From DHVE2 group archaeon (GTDB taxonomy: Archaea > Thermoplasmatota > Thermoplasmata > Thermoplasmatales > Aciduliprofundaceae): 64,000 nt of DNA. The translations under genes were made by a program, and so were the position numbers. Shown piece by piece: positions 56,687-64,000 of this stretch; position 1 is the stretch's first letter; every line of letters begins with the position of its first letter. Location of the stretch: assembly GCA_027023265.1 (NCBI GenBank), contig JALVVV010000049.1:62001-126000 (forward strand). The letters run 5' to 3'. Below the pieces are notes generated by a model that saw only the letters and a list, made by a program, of their open reading frames with translations, searched no databases and had not been told where the DNA came from.

Positions 56687-57085
56687 TCACCTGTACGACT
56701 TCTGCCTGCGTTTTCTAGCACCGCGGCCAAGCGGCAGCTTTGGCAGCTTGCGGCGCACATCATTTACAAGCAAACTCCTGTCATACTCTTTGAACAGAGA
56801 TTCTATGCTCGGGTCCTCAAAGTATTTCGCAAGAGCACGGGCAACGGCTGTCCTCGCGGCTTCGGCCTGACCAACAACCCCGCCACCGCGAACCTTCACA
56901 TCGATATCCACATTATTCGCCCTGTCTCCTACCAAATACACGGGCTCCAAAACAGAATACCTGGCAATTTCCGGCTCGTAAATCTCAAAAGGCCTGTGAT
57001 TTATCCTGAACCTGCCCTTGCCATCCTTAACCACTGCCTTTGCAACGGCGGTCTTTCTCTTACCACTTGCAACAACTACCTTCAC
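56687..57085 (-). CDS. rps9: 30S ribosomal protein uS9
   Basis: 132 aa. [20 protein letters not shown] at the start, [16 protein letters not shown], and the terminal KRRQKSYR, whose basic tail reaches the decoding site. Start ATG 57085. Confidence 0.97.
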   Translation of the reverse strand: MKVVVASGKRKTAVAKAVVKDGKGRFRINHRPFEIYEPEIARYSVLEPVYLVGDRANNVDIDVKVRGGGVVGQAEAARTAVARALAKYFEDPSIESLFKEYDRSLLVNDVRRKLPKLPLGRGARKRRQKSYR

Positions 57086-57089
57086 AATA

Positions 57090-57515
57090 TCACCTCACCT
57101 TGGCACCCAGCTGTACGGACAAGTCTTTAAGGGTAGTGTACCCCTTCAACTTTGTGTTTTTAGCATCCTCGTACTGAAAAGCATTCTTCACGCCCAAATC
57201 CTTAGGAACGCCCATATAAACTTTCAATCTCCTGTAAGCATCAACGCCCCTGGACTTCTTCATGGGGAGCATCCCCCGCACCGTCCTTCTGAGTATGCGA
57301 TCTGGACTCTTGGGATAATAAGGACCCTTTCTAACACTCCCTATTTCTCTACGGGAAGTGTACTTCTCAATTATGTTATCCTTGTTTCCAATTATCACGG
57401 CTTTTTCGGCATTAATAACCACGATTTCCTCGCCGTTGAGCAGGTCCCTTGCTATTTTACTTGCAAGGCGCCCTAACACCATATTACTTGCGTCAACAAC
57501 CTTCACAAGAATCAC
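57090..57515 (-). CDS. rpl13: 50S ribosomal protein uL13
   Basis: 141 aa. VVDASNMVLGRLASKIARDL and AVIIGNKDNIIEKY, then RILRRTVRGMLPMKKSRG, are uL13 signatures. GTG 57515 overlaps the L18e stop as GTGA; an in-frame GTG at 57506 is the alternative. Confidence 0.97.
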   Translation of the reverse strand: MILVKVVDASNMVLGRLASKIARDLLNGEEIVVINAEKAVIIGNKDNIIEKYTSRREIGSVRKGPYYPKSPDRILRRTVRGMLPMKKSRGVDAYRRLKVYMGVPKDLGVKNAFQYEDAKNTKLKGYTTLKDLSVQLGAKVR

Positions 57516-57865
57516 CCCATAATCCTAACATTTGAGCCTTTCGGATTCTCCATCATAAGCTGACTAATGCTGATTACCCTGCCGCCAGCGTTCTTAACCT
57601 TTTCCTCGGCTTTCTTGGAAAACTTCCAGGCTGCCACAGTTACCTTTTTATCAAGGGCTCCAGACCCGAGAAGTTTTCCGGGCACAACCAAAACCTCACC
57701 ATCTTTGGCGTATCTCTGTATCCTGCTAACGTTCACTTCCGCGTGATTGCTGCTGGGACTTTCAAGCCTCATAGCTATATCCTTCCAGATTTTAGCGTTA
57801 TTTTCTCTAGCTTTATTTTTAAGCTCTCGTATGAGCTCCATCAGTTCAGGGTTCTCCTTCTTCAT
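57512..57865 (-). CDS. rpl18e: 50S ribosomal protein eL18
   Basis: 117 aa from ATG 57865, with GGGGGA 6 nt before it. NPELMELIRELKNKARENNA, VNVSRIQRYA and VVPGKLLGSGALDKKVTVAA identify L18e. It leads the eL18-uL13-uS9-Rpo10 operon. Promoter: the palindromic TTTATAAA at 57905. Confidence 0.96.
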   Translation of the reverse strand: MKKENPELMELIRELKNKARENNAKIWKDIAMRLESPSSNHAEVNVSRIQRYAKDGEVLVVPGKLLGSGALDKKVTVAAWKFSKKAEEKVKNAGGRVISISQLMMENPKGSNVRIMG

Positions 57866-57904
57866 ATTGAATCCCCCGCTTTGCACACTGCAATAGGCAT
57901 TTCC

Positions 57905-57912
57905 TTTATAAA
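57905..57912. promoter_or_regulatory. Palindromic TATA box shared by rpl18e and the EamA gene
   Basis: TTTATAAA reads the same on both strands. It is ~26 nt from GTG 57932 on the plus strand and ~43 nt from ATG 57865 on the minus strand, where a short leader with SD would result. It is the only clear box in the gap. Confidence 0.5.
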
Positions 57913-57931
57913 TGTTTTCATATTACCCGCG

Positions 57932-58783
57932 GTGGAAAACCTGAAGTATGTGATAGGATTGATATCCGTCTCACTGATTTGGGGCGCAACATTTCCCTTG
58001 GTAAAAGTATCACTGGATTACATCTCTCCCATCGGGTTTTTATCGCTTCGCTTTCTGCTTGCTTTTGCAATTTTACTTGGTATTTACTTCAGGAGGATTA
58101 TGAAGCACAGAGATGCGATTAAAGCATCCATGATTTTGGGAATTTTTCTGTTCATGGGATACGCATTTCAAACAGTTGGATTGAAATACACCACCTCTTC
58201 CAACGCAGGTTTCATCACGGGGCTATACGTGGTTTTCACGCCAATATTTTCTCATTTTACCGTGAAGGAGCGCATTGGTAAAAGAGTGGTCCTCGCTCTT
58301 TTGCTATCTCTATCGGGATTGTACCTTTTATCTGGAATCAGCGGGTTCAACATCGGGGATATTTTGGAACTGTTCTGCGCCGTGGCATACGGCGTGCATG
58401 TGGCACTGATAGGAAAATTCAGCAGAGAGAAAGACGCAGTAACGCTGACAATGATGCAGCTATTCTTCGTGTTTCTCTTATCATCGGCATGGTGGGCGGG
58501 AGAGGGACCAAAAATCAATCCCGTTCCCGTACTGTTATTTGGCATAGTGTTCACGGGCATATTCGCATCGGCAATTGGAATACTGGTTCAGGTTCACGCA
58601 CAGAAACACATTCCACCGTCCAGAGCTGCCATAATATTCACCACAGAGCCAGCATTTGCAGGGGTGTTCTCGTACGCGTTTCTTGGAGAAGGATTCTCCT
58701 GGTTAGGAATAATCGGTGCAGTCCTGATACTCATAGCGATGCTTCTTGTAGCTTTAGAAAAAGAGCCCAGAGAATTTCTGTAG
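57932..58783 (+). CDS. EamA/DMT-family transporter
   Basis: 283 aa from leaderless GTG 57932 (track start 57743 lies in rpl18e). Ten membrane helices in two EamA halves: LISVSLIWGATFPLVKVSLD (first) and VFTGIFASAIGILVQVHAQ (second). Drug/metabolite exporters; substrate unknown. The end overlaps the sirtuin gene by 53 bp. Confidence 0.9.
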   Translation: MENLKYVIGLISVSLIWGATFPLVKVSLDYISPIGFLSLRFLLAFAILLGIYFRRIMKHRDAIKASMILGIFLFMGYAFQTVGLKYTTSSNAGFITGLYVVFTPIFSHFTVKERIGKRVVLALLLSLSGLYLLSGISGFNIGDILELFCAVAYGVHVALIGKFSREKDAVTLTMMQLFFVFLLSSAWWAGEGPKINPVPVLLFGIVFTGIFASAIGILVQVHAQKHIPPSRAAIIFTTEPAFAGVFSYAFLGEGFSWLGIIGAVLILIAMLLVALEKEPREFL

Positions 58784-59471
58784 CTTTGCCTCGAAAAACG
58801 CAGTCTGCGACTTCTGACACGGGGGTGCTTTCAACGTTTATTTCAACGACAAACGCACCGTGCTCTTTGGCTACAAAAGGCAGGGACGCGGCTGGATACA
58901 CCCTGGCGGATGTGCCAATCACAAAGAACACCTCGGAGTTTTCTGCTATTTCAAACACATCCTGGATTTTATTCACCGGCTCCCCGAACCACACCACATC
59001 CGGCCTGAGCATAGAGCCGCATTTTGGACATCTTGGGGGAATCTCGCTCAGAGGAGTTTTGTAGTTTGTCTCCACATGAGAACAGGATGTGCACCTGAAT
59101 CTCCAGATGCTGCCGTGCAACTCTATCACATTCTTGCTTCCTGCGAGAAAATGTAAGCCATCTATGTTTTGCGTGATTACCCACATATCAAAGTACTTCT
59201 CCATCTCCGCCAATACTTCGTGCGCGCGGTTGGGCTTTTTACCTTTCATATTCACCCGCCGCTCATCGTAAAACTTCCAGACGAGAAGAGGGTCATCACG
59301 AAACCCCTCAACGCTGGCAACCTTCTCCATGGGGTAATTTTCCCATAGCCCACCGTTGCCCCTGAAAGTTGGAATGCCGCTCTCAGCGGAGATTCCCGCC
59401 CCTGTGAGAGCCGCAACGCGCCGGGAATTTTTAAGAACATCAACCAAGCCGTTTATAGAAGAACACACCAT
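58731..59471 (-). CDS. cobB: Sir2-type NAD-dependent deacylase
   Basis: 246 aa. GAGISAESGIPTFRG and TQNIDGLHFLAG hold the NAD site, ELHGSIWRF the catalytic His, and CTSCSHVET-PRCPKCGS the zinc site. YDERR matches the Y-x-x-R pocket of desuccinylase/deacetylase class III sirtuins. In archaea Sir2 deacylates chromatin proteins such as Alba and enzymes. Confidence 0.94.
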   Translation of the reverse strand: MVCSSINGLVDVLKNSRRVAALTGAGISAESGIPTFRGNGGLWENYPMEKVASVEGFRDDPLLVWKFYDERRVNMKGKKPNRAHEVLAEMEKYFDMWVITQNIDGLHFLAGSKNVIELHGSIWRFRCTSCSHVETNYKTPLSEIPPRCPKCGSMLRPDVVWFGEPVNKIQDVFEIAENSEVFFVIGTSARVYPAASLPFVAKEHGAFVVEINVESTPVSEVADCVFRGKATEILWALFLKLQEASL

Positions 59472-59481
59472 ATCAAAAAAA
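59464..59481 (-). terminator. T-run terminator-like site after glyA
   Basis: The minus strand reads GATTTTTTTTGAT, ~35 nt past the glyA stop and just at the start of the sirtuin gene. Confidence 0.35.
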
Positions 59482-59514
59482 ATCGGGAGAAAGTATTTTT
59501 TATTTTCGGAAAAA

Positions 59515-60807
59515 TCATAGAGAGGACAGGAACCTGTACGCTTCGTCTTCCTGGTAACAGTAGCGCACCCTGTTGAACTCCCTCTTCATCTCCTTTACTT
59601 CCTCGCGAGCCTCGTCTATTTTCCCGTCCATGGCCACTTTCTTTATGAGCTCGGCCACGTGCTTCATCTCTCCCTCTTTCATTCCCAAACGGGTTAGTTC
59701 CTGCACGCCCAATCTTATTCCGCTGGGATTTCTCGGCTTCTTCGGGTCATCGTAGGGCAGAAGATTGTAGTTGCAAATTATGTTCGCCTTCTCTAAATCT
59801 TCGGCAACTTTCCTTCCGCCACCCTGGGCAACGACATCCACTAAAACGGTATGCGATTTCGTGAATCCGTTTTTCTCACCCAAAACCTTGAAACCTAAGC
59901 TGTGAAGCTCTTCCGCAAGGGTTTGAGCGTTCTTCACTATTTGCTCCGCGTACTGCCTTCCGAACTCAATGTGCTCCGCGAGGGAAATTGCAAGAGCTGC
60001 CATGTGGTGCAGGTGGTGATTGCTTATCACCCCCGGAAATACCCCCCGCTGAATTTTTTTCCACAATTTTTCCCTCTGTTCCTCGTCCCCCTTCGGGTTG
60101 CCCAGTATTATACCGCGCTGCGGACCCGGCAGGGTTTTGTGCGTTGAGCCGGTCATCACGTCTGCGCCTTCGTGCAGCGGGTCCTGGAACTGCCCACCAG
60201 CAATTAAACCGAGCACATGGGCGCCATCGTACCAGACCTTTGCGCCTACCTCATCAAGAGCATCGCGCAATTCTTTTATCGGCGCTGGAAACAGGAAAAC
60301 GCTCCTTCCGAACAATGCAACCTTCGGCTTCACTATTTTTATCAATTTCGCAGTCAAATCCACATCTAAATTCATCTCGTCCACGTCAAAGGGATACTCT
60401 ATCTTGTTCACGCCGCGCATGCCAACCGCACCGAATTTCGCGCTGCTTATGTGCGCACCGCCCTGAAGCGGGGGACCGGTCATGACATCTCCCGGCTTTA
60501 GAAGGGAGAAAATAACCGCCTGATTCGCGTTGGTGCCGCTTATGGGACGAACATCCGCATACGGAACGTTGAAAAGTTTTTTCGCAAGCTCGGTGGTTAT
60601 TCTTTCGATTTCGTCCACATATATATTCCCCTGATAATATCTCTTTCCCGGCAGGCCTTCAGCGTAGCGATTGTGCAAATCCGAGACGAGATATTTCATC
60701 GCCGCAGGACTGAGAAGATTCTCCGATGCAATCATCGGCAAAGAGTCCCGGAACCAATCCGTGTGCTTCTTTACCAGCTCCTCGAGTTTAACAGCTTCGT
60801 CGAGCAT
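59515..60807 (-). CDS. glyA: Serine hydroxymethyltransferase GlyA
   Basis: 430 aa. A PLP enzyme converting serine to glycine and a one-carbon unit on a pterin. GSTHKTLPGPQRG holds the PLP Lys, RYYQGNIYVDEIE the substrate loop. Start MLDEAVKLEELVKKH at ATG 60807 with GGTGATAAA as SD. It would feed glycine to the GcvH system. Confidence 0.96.
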   Translation of the reverse strand: MLDEAVKLEELVKKHTDWFRDSLPMIASENLLSPAAMKYLVSDLHNRYAEGLPGKRYYQGNIYVDEIERITTELAKKLFNVPYADVRPISGTNANQAVIFSLLKPGDVMTGPPLQGGAHISSAKFGAVGMRGVNKIEYPFDVDEMNLDVDLTAKLIKIVKPKVALFGRSVFLFPAPIKELRDALDEVGAKVWYDGAHVLGLIAGGQFQDPLHEGADVMTGSTHKTLPGPQRGIILGNPKGDEEQREKLWKKIQRGVFPGVISNHHLHHMAALAISLAEHIEFGRQYAEQIVKNAQTLAEELHSLGFKVLGEKNGFTKSHTVLVDVVAQGGGRKVAEDLEKANIICNYNLLPYDDPKKPRNPSGIRLGVQELTRLGMKEGEMKHVAELIKKVAMDGKIDEAREEVKEMKREFNRVRYCYQEDEAYRFLSSL

Positions 60808-60887
60808 TTTATCACCATGCCATCATGGCCGCAAGGTATTATAATGTTTCACTGAAATTTTTAACTTGAAAGTTTCTTTTTTGGAAT

Positions 60888-61346
60888 TTACGGCAGGCGA
60901 ACCGGAGACCATATCTCGCGCCCGTAGCAGAGGATGCGCATTCCTATCCCATCATTGCTCGTGAATTTTTTTGAGAGAGATTGCACCACTAAGAAATCTC
61001 CGGAGTCCACAACGCTGTTATTGTTTTTGTCGATGATTTCTGCGGTGTAATTTTCAGATACCCATATGTTTTTCGTGGGATTGTATTTCAACGCTTCCAC
61101 ATTTCCGCTCGAGTTAACCAGTATGGTTATCCAGCTTATGTTGGTGACATGATATGGGTTATTGAGGTATATCTCGAACTCCACCGTTTTTCTATCTTCT
61201 GATATGGAGTATTGCGTTAATCTTCCGTTTATGAAATTGCAGGAGCACCCACCAACGCCTGCAACCATGATGTACACCGTCACCGCCAGAACCACGACAG
61301 CGATTATAACCGCAATGGGAATCAATATTTTCAGGAATTTTCTCAT
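60888..61346 (-). CDS. Pilin-like secreted protein, atypical (GGCxC)
   Basis: About 152 aa from ATG 61346 (SD GGGGTGAT). N-terminal hydrophobic helix (ILIPIAVIIAVVVLAVTVYI), GGCSC, then a beta domain. DKNNNSVVDSGD is an EF-hand-like loop. It lacks the SPVIATILM prepilin signal of its two neighbours, so it may not be cleaved as a pilin. Last gene of the four-gene cluster. Confidence 0.8.
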   Translation of the reverse strand: MRKFLKILIPIAVIIAVVVLAVTVYIMVAGVGGCSCNFINGRLTQYSISEDRKTVEFEIYLNNPYHVTNISWITILVNSSGNVEALKYNPTKNIWVSENYTAEIIDKNNNSVVDSGDFLVVQSLSKKFTSNDGIGMRILCYGREIWSPVRLP

Positions 61347-61350
61347 TTTA

Positions 61351-61809
61351 TCACCCCAGAAATATCGGCACATATATATTGCTGCAAATCCCGTAAACGT
61401 AAATCATTACACCATCGCCGGTTTTGAACGGGGCACCACTGGCATGAATCACGAGATAATCTCCAGAATCGATGGCACCGTCGCCGTTGATGTCGTAAAT
61501 TTTAGCGGTGTAGTTCCCCATAACCCATGTTTTTTGTGAGCCGGGATACTGATGTCCAAAATAATGACCGGATATGTTGAGTGTTATTACGAGGTGCGTC
61601 CAGTTAATCACTTTCTCCGGATATTCGAGAATAATTTCGAATTTCACCGTGCGGTTATCCCCCGACATAGATTTTTCCTTCAAACTCCCCTTTATTTTTT
61701 CGCAGTGGCAGCCACCAATGGGAGTCATAACAAGATACGCCATCCCGGCAACCAGCAAAGCGGAAATCACGGCGAAAATCACCAGAGCAACAACAGTGGA
61801 ACTTCTCAT
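61351..61809 (-). CDS. Pilin-like secreted protein, atypical (GGCxC)
   Basis: About 152 aa from ATG 61809 (SD GGGGGA). N-terminal helix VVALVIFAVISALLVAGMAY, then GGCHC and a beta domain with EF-hand-like DINGDGAIDSGD. Close relative of the neighbour at 60888; the pair likely came from a duplication. 4 nt separate the two. Confidence 0.8.
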   Translation of the reverse strand: MRSSTVVALVIFAVISALLVAGMAYLVMTPIGGCHCEKIKGSLKEKSMSGDNRTVKFEIILEYPEKVINWTHLVITLNISGHYFGHQYPGSQKTWVMGNYTAKIYDINGDGAIDSGDYLVIHASGAPFKTGDGVMIYVYGICSNIYVPIFLG

Positions 61810-61893
61810 ATTCAAATCCCCCACGCGCGTGGATAGAAAACAACAATACTTAAAACCATCGCCCCGCCCATCCATTCAAAAAATAAAAAGGGG

Positions 61894-62409
61894 TTAAATT
61901 TGTATCACGCCGCTGGCCGTGCCATGGTATCCCACTATGCTGAACAAAACCTGGTCCCCGGTGTGAAATACCGGAGGAACAACGGAATCTGCAGGATTAT
62001 CGTCCACGATGCACACGCATAACTTGTCCCCGTCGCTGAACTCTCCGTTTCCGTCCAGGTCGTCCAGCTTAGCTTCGATATGCCACTTCCCGCCGGAAGT
62101 CGCATTGCTCCATATTCCTTTTTCGCCGTCGTATTTCAAAGCGGTAACCGTGTTGTTAAGCACAACCACAATCCTGACGTTGCTGCAGGCGGTTTTTTCC
62201 GGGATTGTCATGGTTATTGTGAAATTCACGCTCCGGGCAAAAGAAGAGCTCGGAATTTCCGTCAGGCTTCCCGTCACTTTGGCCGTGGAAGCGGTTCCAC
62301 CCAGCATGTTCGTGCCCACCAAAACGTACAGCGTGGCAGCGAGAACAACTGTTATGGCAACCATCAAAATCGTGGCAATCACGGGACTCACGCCCTCCTC
62401 TCTTGCCAT
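61894..62409 (-). CDS. Archaeal type IV pilin
   Basis: 171 aa. MAREEGVSPVIATILMVAIT is the DUF1628/archaeal pilin N-terminus, with the hydrophobic helix that packs in the filament. Globular part holds an EF-hand-like loop, DLDGNGEFSDGD. Prepilin peptidase cleavage should occur before the helix. SD GGGGTG precedes the ATG. Confidence 0.9.
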   Translation of the reverse strand: MAREEGVSPVIATILMVAITVVLAATLYVLVGTNMLGGTASTAKVTGSLTEIPSSSFARSVNFTITMTIPEKTACSNVRIVVVLNNTVTALKYDGEKGIWSNATSGGKWHIEAKLDDLDGNGEFSDGDKLCVCIVDDNPADSVVPPVFHTGDQVLFSIVGYHGTASGVIQI

Positions 62410-62450
62410 TTAAAAACACCCCAAAAAATAAAAAATAGTGGAAGTTGGGA

Positions 62451-62939
62451 TTACTGGGTGGGTATAGTTGTCTGCGCATTTCCAGAATAGCCAGCAATGC
62501 TAACAGACACAGTATATCCACTGAGAGATCCACCAGATATCACAAGCATATCTCCATCGGATAGCTGCCCATTACCATCCAGATCCTGCACGCTTACGGT
62601 GTATGTTGTACTTCCTATCGTGATAGTACCTCCCCCAGTGGTATTCAACGTAGTTTTACCTCCGGTACCAGTTGCAGGTGTGAGCACAACAGTAACCTTG
62701 GTAAAGGCGGCACTTGATGGATTGCTCATAGCAACCCTCAAATAAACAGGTCCGCTACTTGGATTAGACTGCTGCTGGTCATAAGTCAAGCTCGCAATCA
62801 TCTTGTTCGTTCCGCCGGTTCCCATTCCTGCGACCATTATGTACACGGTCGCTGCCAGCACTACCGTAATTGCCACCATCAATATGGTAGCGATTACGGG
62901 GCTCACGCCTTCTTCCTTTTTGTTATATATCTTCTTCAT
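62451..62939 (-). CDS. Archaeal type IV pilin (major?)
   Basis: 162 aa from ATG 62939 (SD GGAGG, 10-nt spacing). MKKIYNKKEEGVSPVIATIL and the following helix are the archaeal pilin signature. Serine/threonine/glycine-rich head with EF-hand-like DLDGNGQLSDGD. First gene of the cluster, so possibly the major subunit. TATA-like AATATATATC is upstream. Confidence 0.9.
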   Translation of the reverse strand: MKKIYNKKEEGVSPVIATILMVAITVVLAATVYIMVAGMGTGGTNKMIASLTYDQQQSNPSSGPVYLRVAMSNPSSAAFTKVTVVLTPATGTGGKTTLNTTGGGTITIGSTTYTVSVQDLDGNGQLSDGDMLVISGGSLSGYTVSVSIAGYSGNAQTTIPTQ

Positions 62940-63124
62940 TTTGTTCAGTCCTCCTGCCCGATTGGGCATGTGATATATATTCCCACCCATACTTAAACAT
63001 TTCGCTAAAATCAAGGCATATTTTGAAAATTTTACCGTGATATATGTTATCACTGGGCGTATTTTTAAATTCTAAAATTTAATACAAATTAAATTTTTAA
63101 ACAAGACCACGGGCGTTATTTTTA

Positions 63125-63140
63125 GAAAATCTTTAAATCC
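63125..63140 (+). promoter_or_regulatory. TATA-like box for trkA
   Basis: TCTTTAAATCC is centred ~27 nt before ATG 63162, fitting a leaderless start. The ~220-bp gap between the pilin cluster and trkA is very A/T-rich. Confidence 0.5.
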
Positions 63141-63161
63141 GCAGTTTCATTATCCACCATC

Positions 63162-63812
63162 ATGTATATTATCGTGATAGGTGGCGGCAGGATCGGGGAG
63201 TACCTGGTGAGCATGCTCATTGAAGAGGGCCACGATATCGCGCTCATCGAGAAAGATATTGAGAGGGCAAAGCACATGGCGGAAAATTACGATATTCTTG
63301 TTATCAACGGGGATGGGGGCGAGGCTAAATTCCTTGAAGATGCGGGAATACACAAGGCTGATGTGCTGGTGGCGTGCACGGGGAACGACCAGATTAACTT
63401 CGTGGCCTGCCAGCTTGCTAAGAGCTCTTATTCCGTAAAAAAGGTAATTGCGAGAACAACAAACCCGAGCAACAAAATACTTTACGAGAAGTTAGGCGTG
63501 GACGTGGTGGTCAGCACCACCGAGGCCTCGGCCAAGGCAATTTACGCGGGCATAAAAGGATTCTCCGCTGTTTTGACTTTCAGCAGGGACGTGGAGCTCA
63601 TTTACGCAAGGATTTCAAAAGACTCTCCCCTCAATTCCGCAAAAGTTGGAGACCTGCACATGCCGTGGGGCAGCGTTCTTGCAGCCATTCTGAGAGATGG
63701 TAACATAATGATTCCCACGGAAGACATAGAGCTTAAGGAAGGTGACGAAATAGTGGTAATAAACAAGAAGGGTGTGGAAAGCAAGGTTAGAGAGCTCATC
63801 GGTGGAAAGTAA
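63162..63812 (+). CDS. trkA: TrkA-type potassium uptake regulator (RCK domains)
   Basis: 216 aa. VIGGGRIGEYLVSML is the dinucleotide-binding RCK_N glycine motif. A C-terminal RCK_C (SAKVGDLHMPWGSVLAAI) follows. It gates a K+ channel or transporter after binding NAD or ATP. The next gene encodes a membrane protein 1 nt later, probably its partner. Confidence 0.93.
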   Translation: MYIIVIGGGRIGEYLVSMLIEEGHDIALIEKDIERAKHMAENYDILVINGDGGEAKFLEDAGIHKADVLVACTGNDQINFVACQLAKSSYSVKKVIARTTNPSNKILYEKLGVDVVVSTTEASAKAIYAGIKGFSAVLTFSRDVELIYARISKDSPLNSAKVGDLHMPWGSVLAAILRDGNIMIPTEDIELKEGDEIVVINKKGVESKVRELIGGK

Positions 63813-63813
63813 G

Positions 63814-64000
63814 ATGATTAGCAAGGTATGGTATCTGGTTCTGAAACTCATAACGTACATCACTCCTTTCATGATTTTTGACGCCGTTTACGCGTTGCTG
63901 GTTGACCACAGCACCATGCTATCTCTATCATTTCTGTTTCCGGCCATATGGGTCATATTTCTATGGACATTGTTCATGAACAATCCTCCGCCGGAAAAGC
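63814..64000 (+). CDS. Membrane protein after trkA, truncated by window
   Basis: 62 codons are visible: MISKVWYLVLKLITYITPFM and more, with two to three hydrophobic segments. Directly after trkA, with GGTGG as SD, so likely its partner K+ transporter (TrkH-like) or another small membrane protein. Too short to decide. Confidence 0.6.
   Translation, partial: MISKVWYLVLKLITYITPFMIFDAVYALLVDHSTMLSLSFLFPAIWVIFLWTLFMNNPPPEK

Overview
The window is archaeal, most likely a thermoacidophilic euryarchaeon of the Thermoplasmatota / DHVE2 type (Aciduliprofundum-like; the genus is my inference from gene content). The evidence is RNA polymerase subunits Rpo7 and RpoN/Rpo10, the PriL primase subunit, a fused Kae1-Bud32 KEOPS protein, the radical-SAM wybutosine enzyme Taw1, an archaeal Sm protein, the eL18-uL13-uS9 ribosomal operon, archaeal type IV pilins, a plasma-membrane H+-type P-ATPase and two tRNA genes without encoded CCA. 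Many genes have an A/T-rich TATA-like box 24-28 nt before the start codon, which points to widespread leaderless transcription. Genes inside operons instead carry GGTGAT/GGGGTG-type ribosome-binding sites or overlap as ATGA, GTGA or TGATG.

Layout. (1) 1-3854, host: Rpo7 (cut by the window edge), a cysteine-rich B-box-like protein and a SNF2/RapA-like helicase. (2) 3855-28926, an integrated plasmid-like element. A 52-bp direct repeat (attL 3855-3906, attR 28875-28926) matches the 3' part of an intact tRNA-Leu(GAG). The integrase gene is split in the SSV manner: its 5' part is at the right end, its 3' part is at the left end, and both halves are in the same frame across the repeat. The excised circle would be 25,020 bp and would encode a 380-aa integrase. 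Cargo, left to right: an AAA-type DUF4143 ATPase, a GC-rich repeated intergenic block, a second AAA ATPase, an extended type I restriction-modification operon (HsdM, membrane protein, PD-(D/E)XK-like protein, HsdS, HEPN-domain protein, HsdR, YgjP-type metallopeptidase), two small unknown genes (one with an in-frame TGA), a replication block (PrimPol primase, P-loop helicase, two small ORFs), a 1588-aa secreted beta-helix/FN3 protein, a decayed IS481-type insertion sequence with an intact 15-bp target duplication, and an ERCC4-type nuclease. (3) 28961-64000, host: two phosphoribosyltransferases, a PAS/GAF histidine kinase, a DUF1015 protein, a transglutaminase-like protein with a LeuD paralogue, Taw1, RlmE, GcvH, the P-type H+-ATPase, a 1159-aa STAND/TPR regulator, Fap7-type adenylate kinase, a CDP-alcohol phosphatidyltransferase, PriL, tRNA-His, LeuCD, an MFS transporter, a secreted phospholipase-D-like protein, an information-processing operon (Sm protein, KaiC-like protein, PH-like protein, Kae1-Bud32, RdgB), the ribosomal protein/RpoN operon, an EamA transporter, a sirtuin, GlyA, a four-gene pilin cluster and TrkA followed by a truncated membrane protein.

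How the genes work together. The element carries its own replication module (primase, helicase, possibly a GINS-like fragment), a mobility module (split integrase, att sites, candidate arm-type sites) and a defence/stability module (the RM operon and ATPases). No capsid or packaging gene was recognised, so an integrated plasmid is more likely than a provirus. The element also carries short DNA motifs that are rare in the flanking host DNA (GCRNYTGCGTAA, GTTGCACAAC and two related GC-rich non-coding blocks); these are the best places to look for origin, partition or recombination signals. No CRISPR array or rRNA gene is present.
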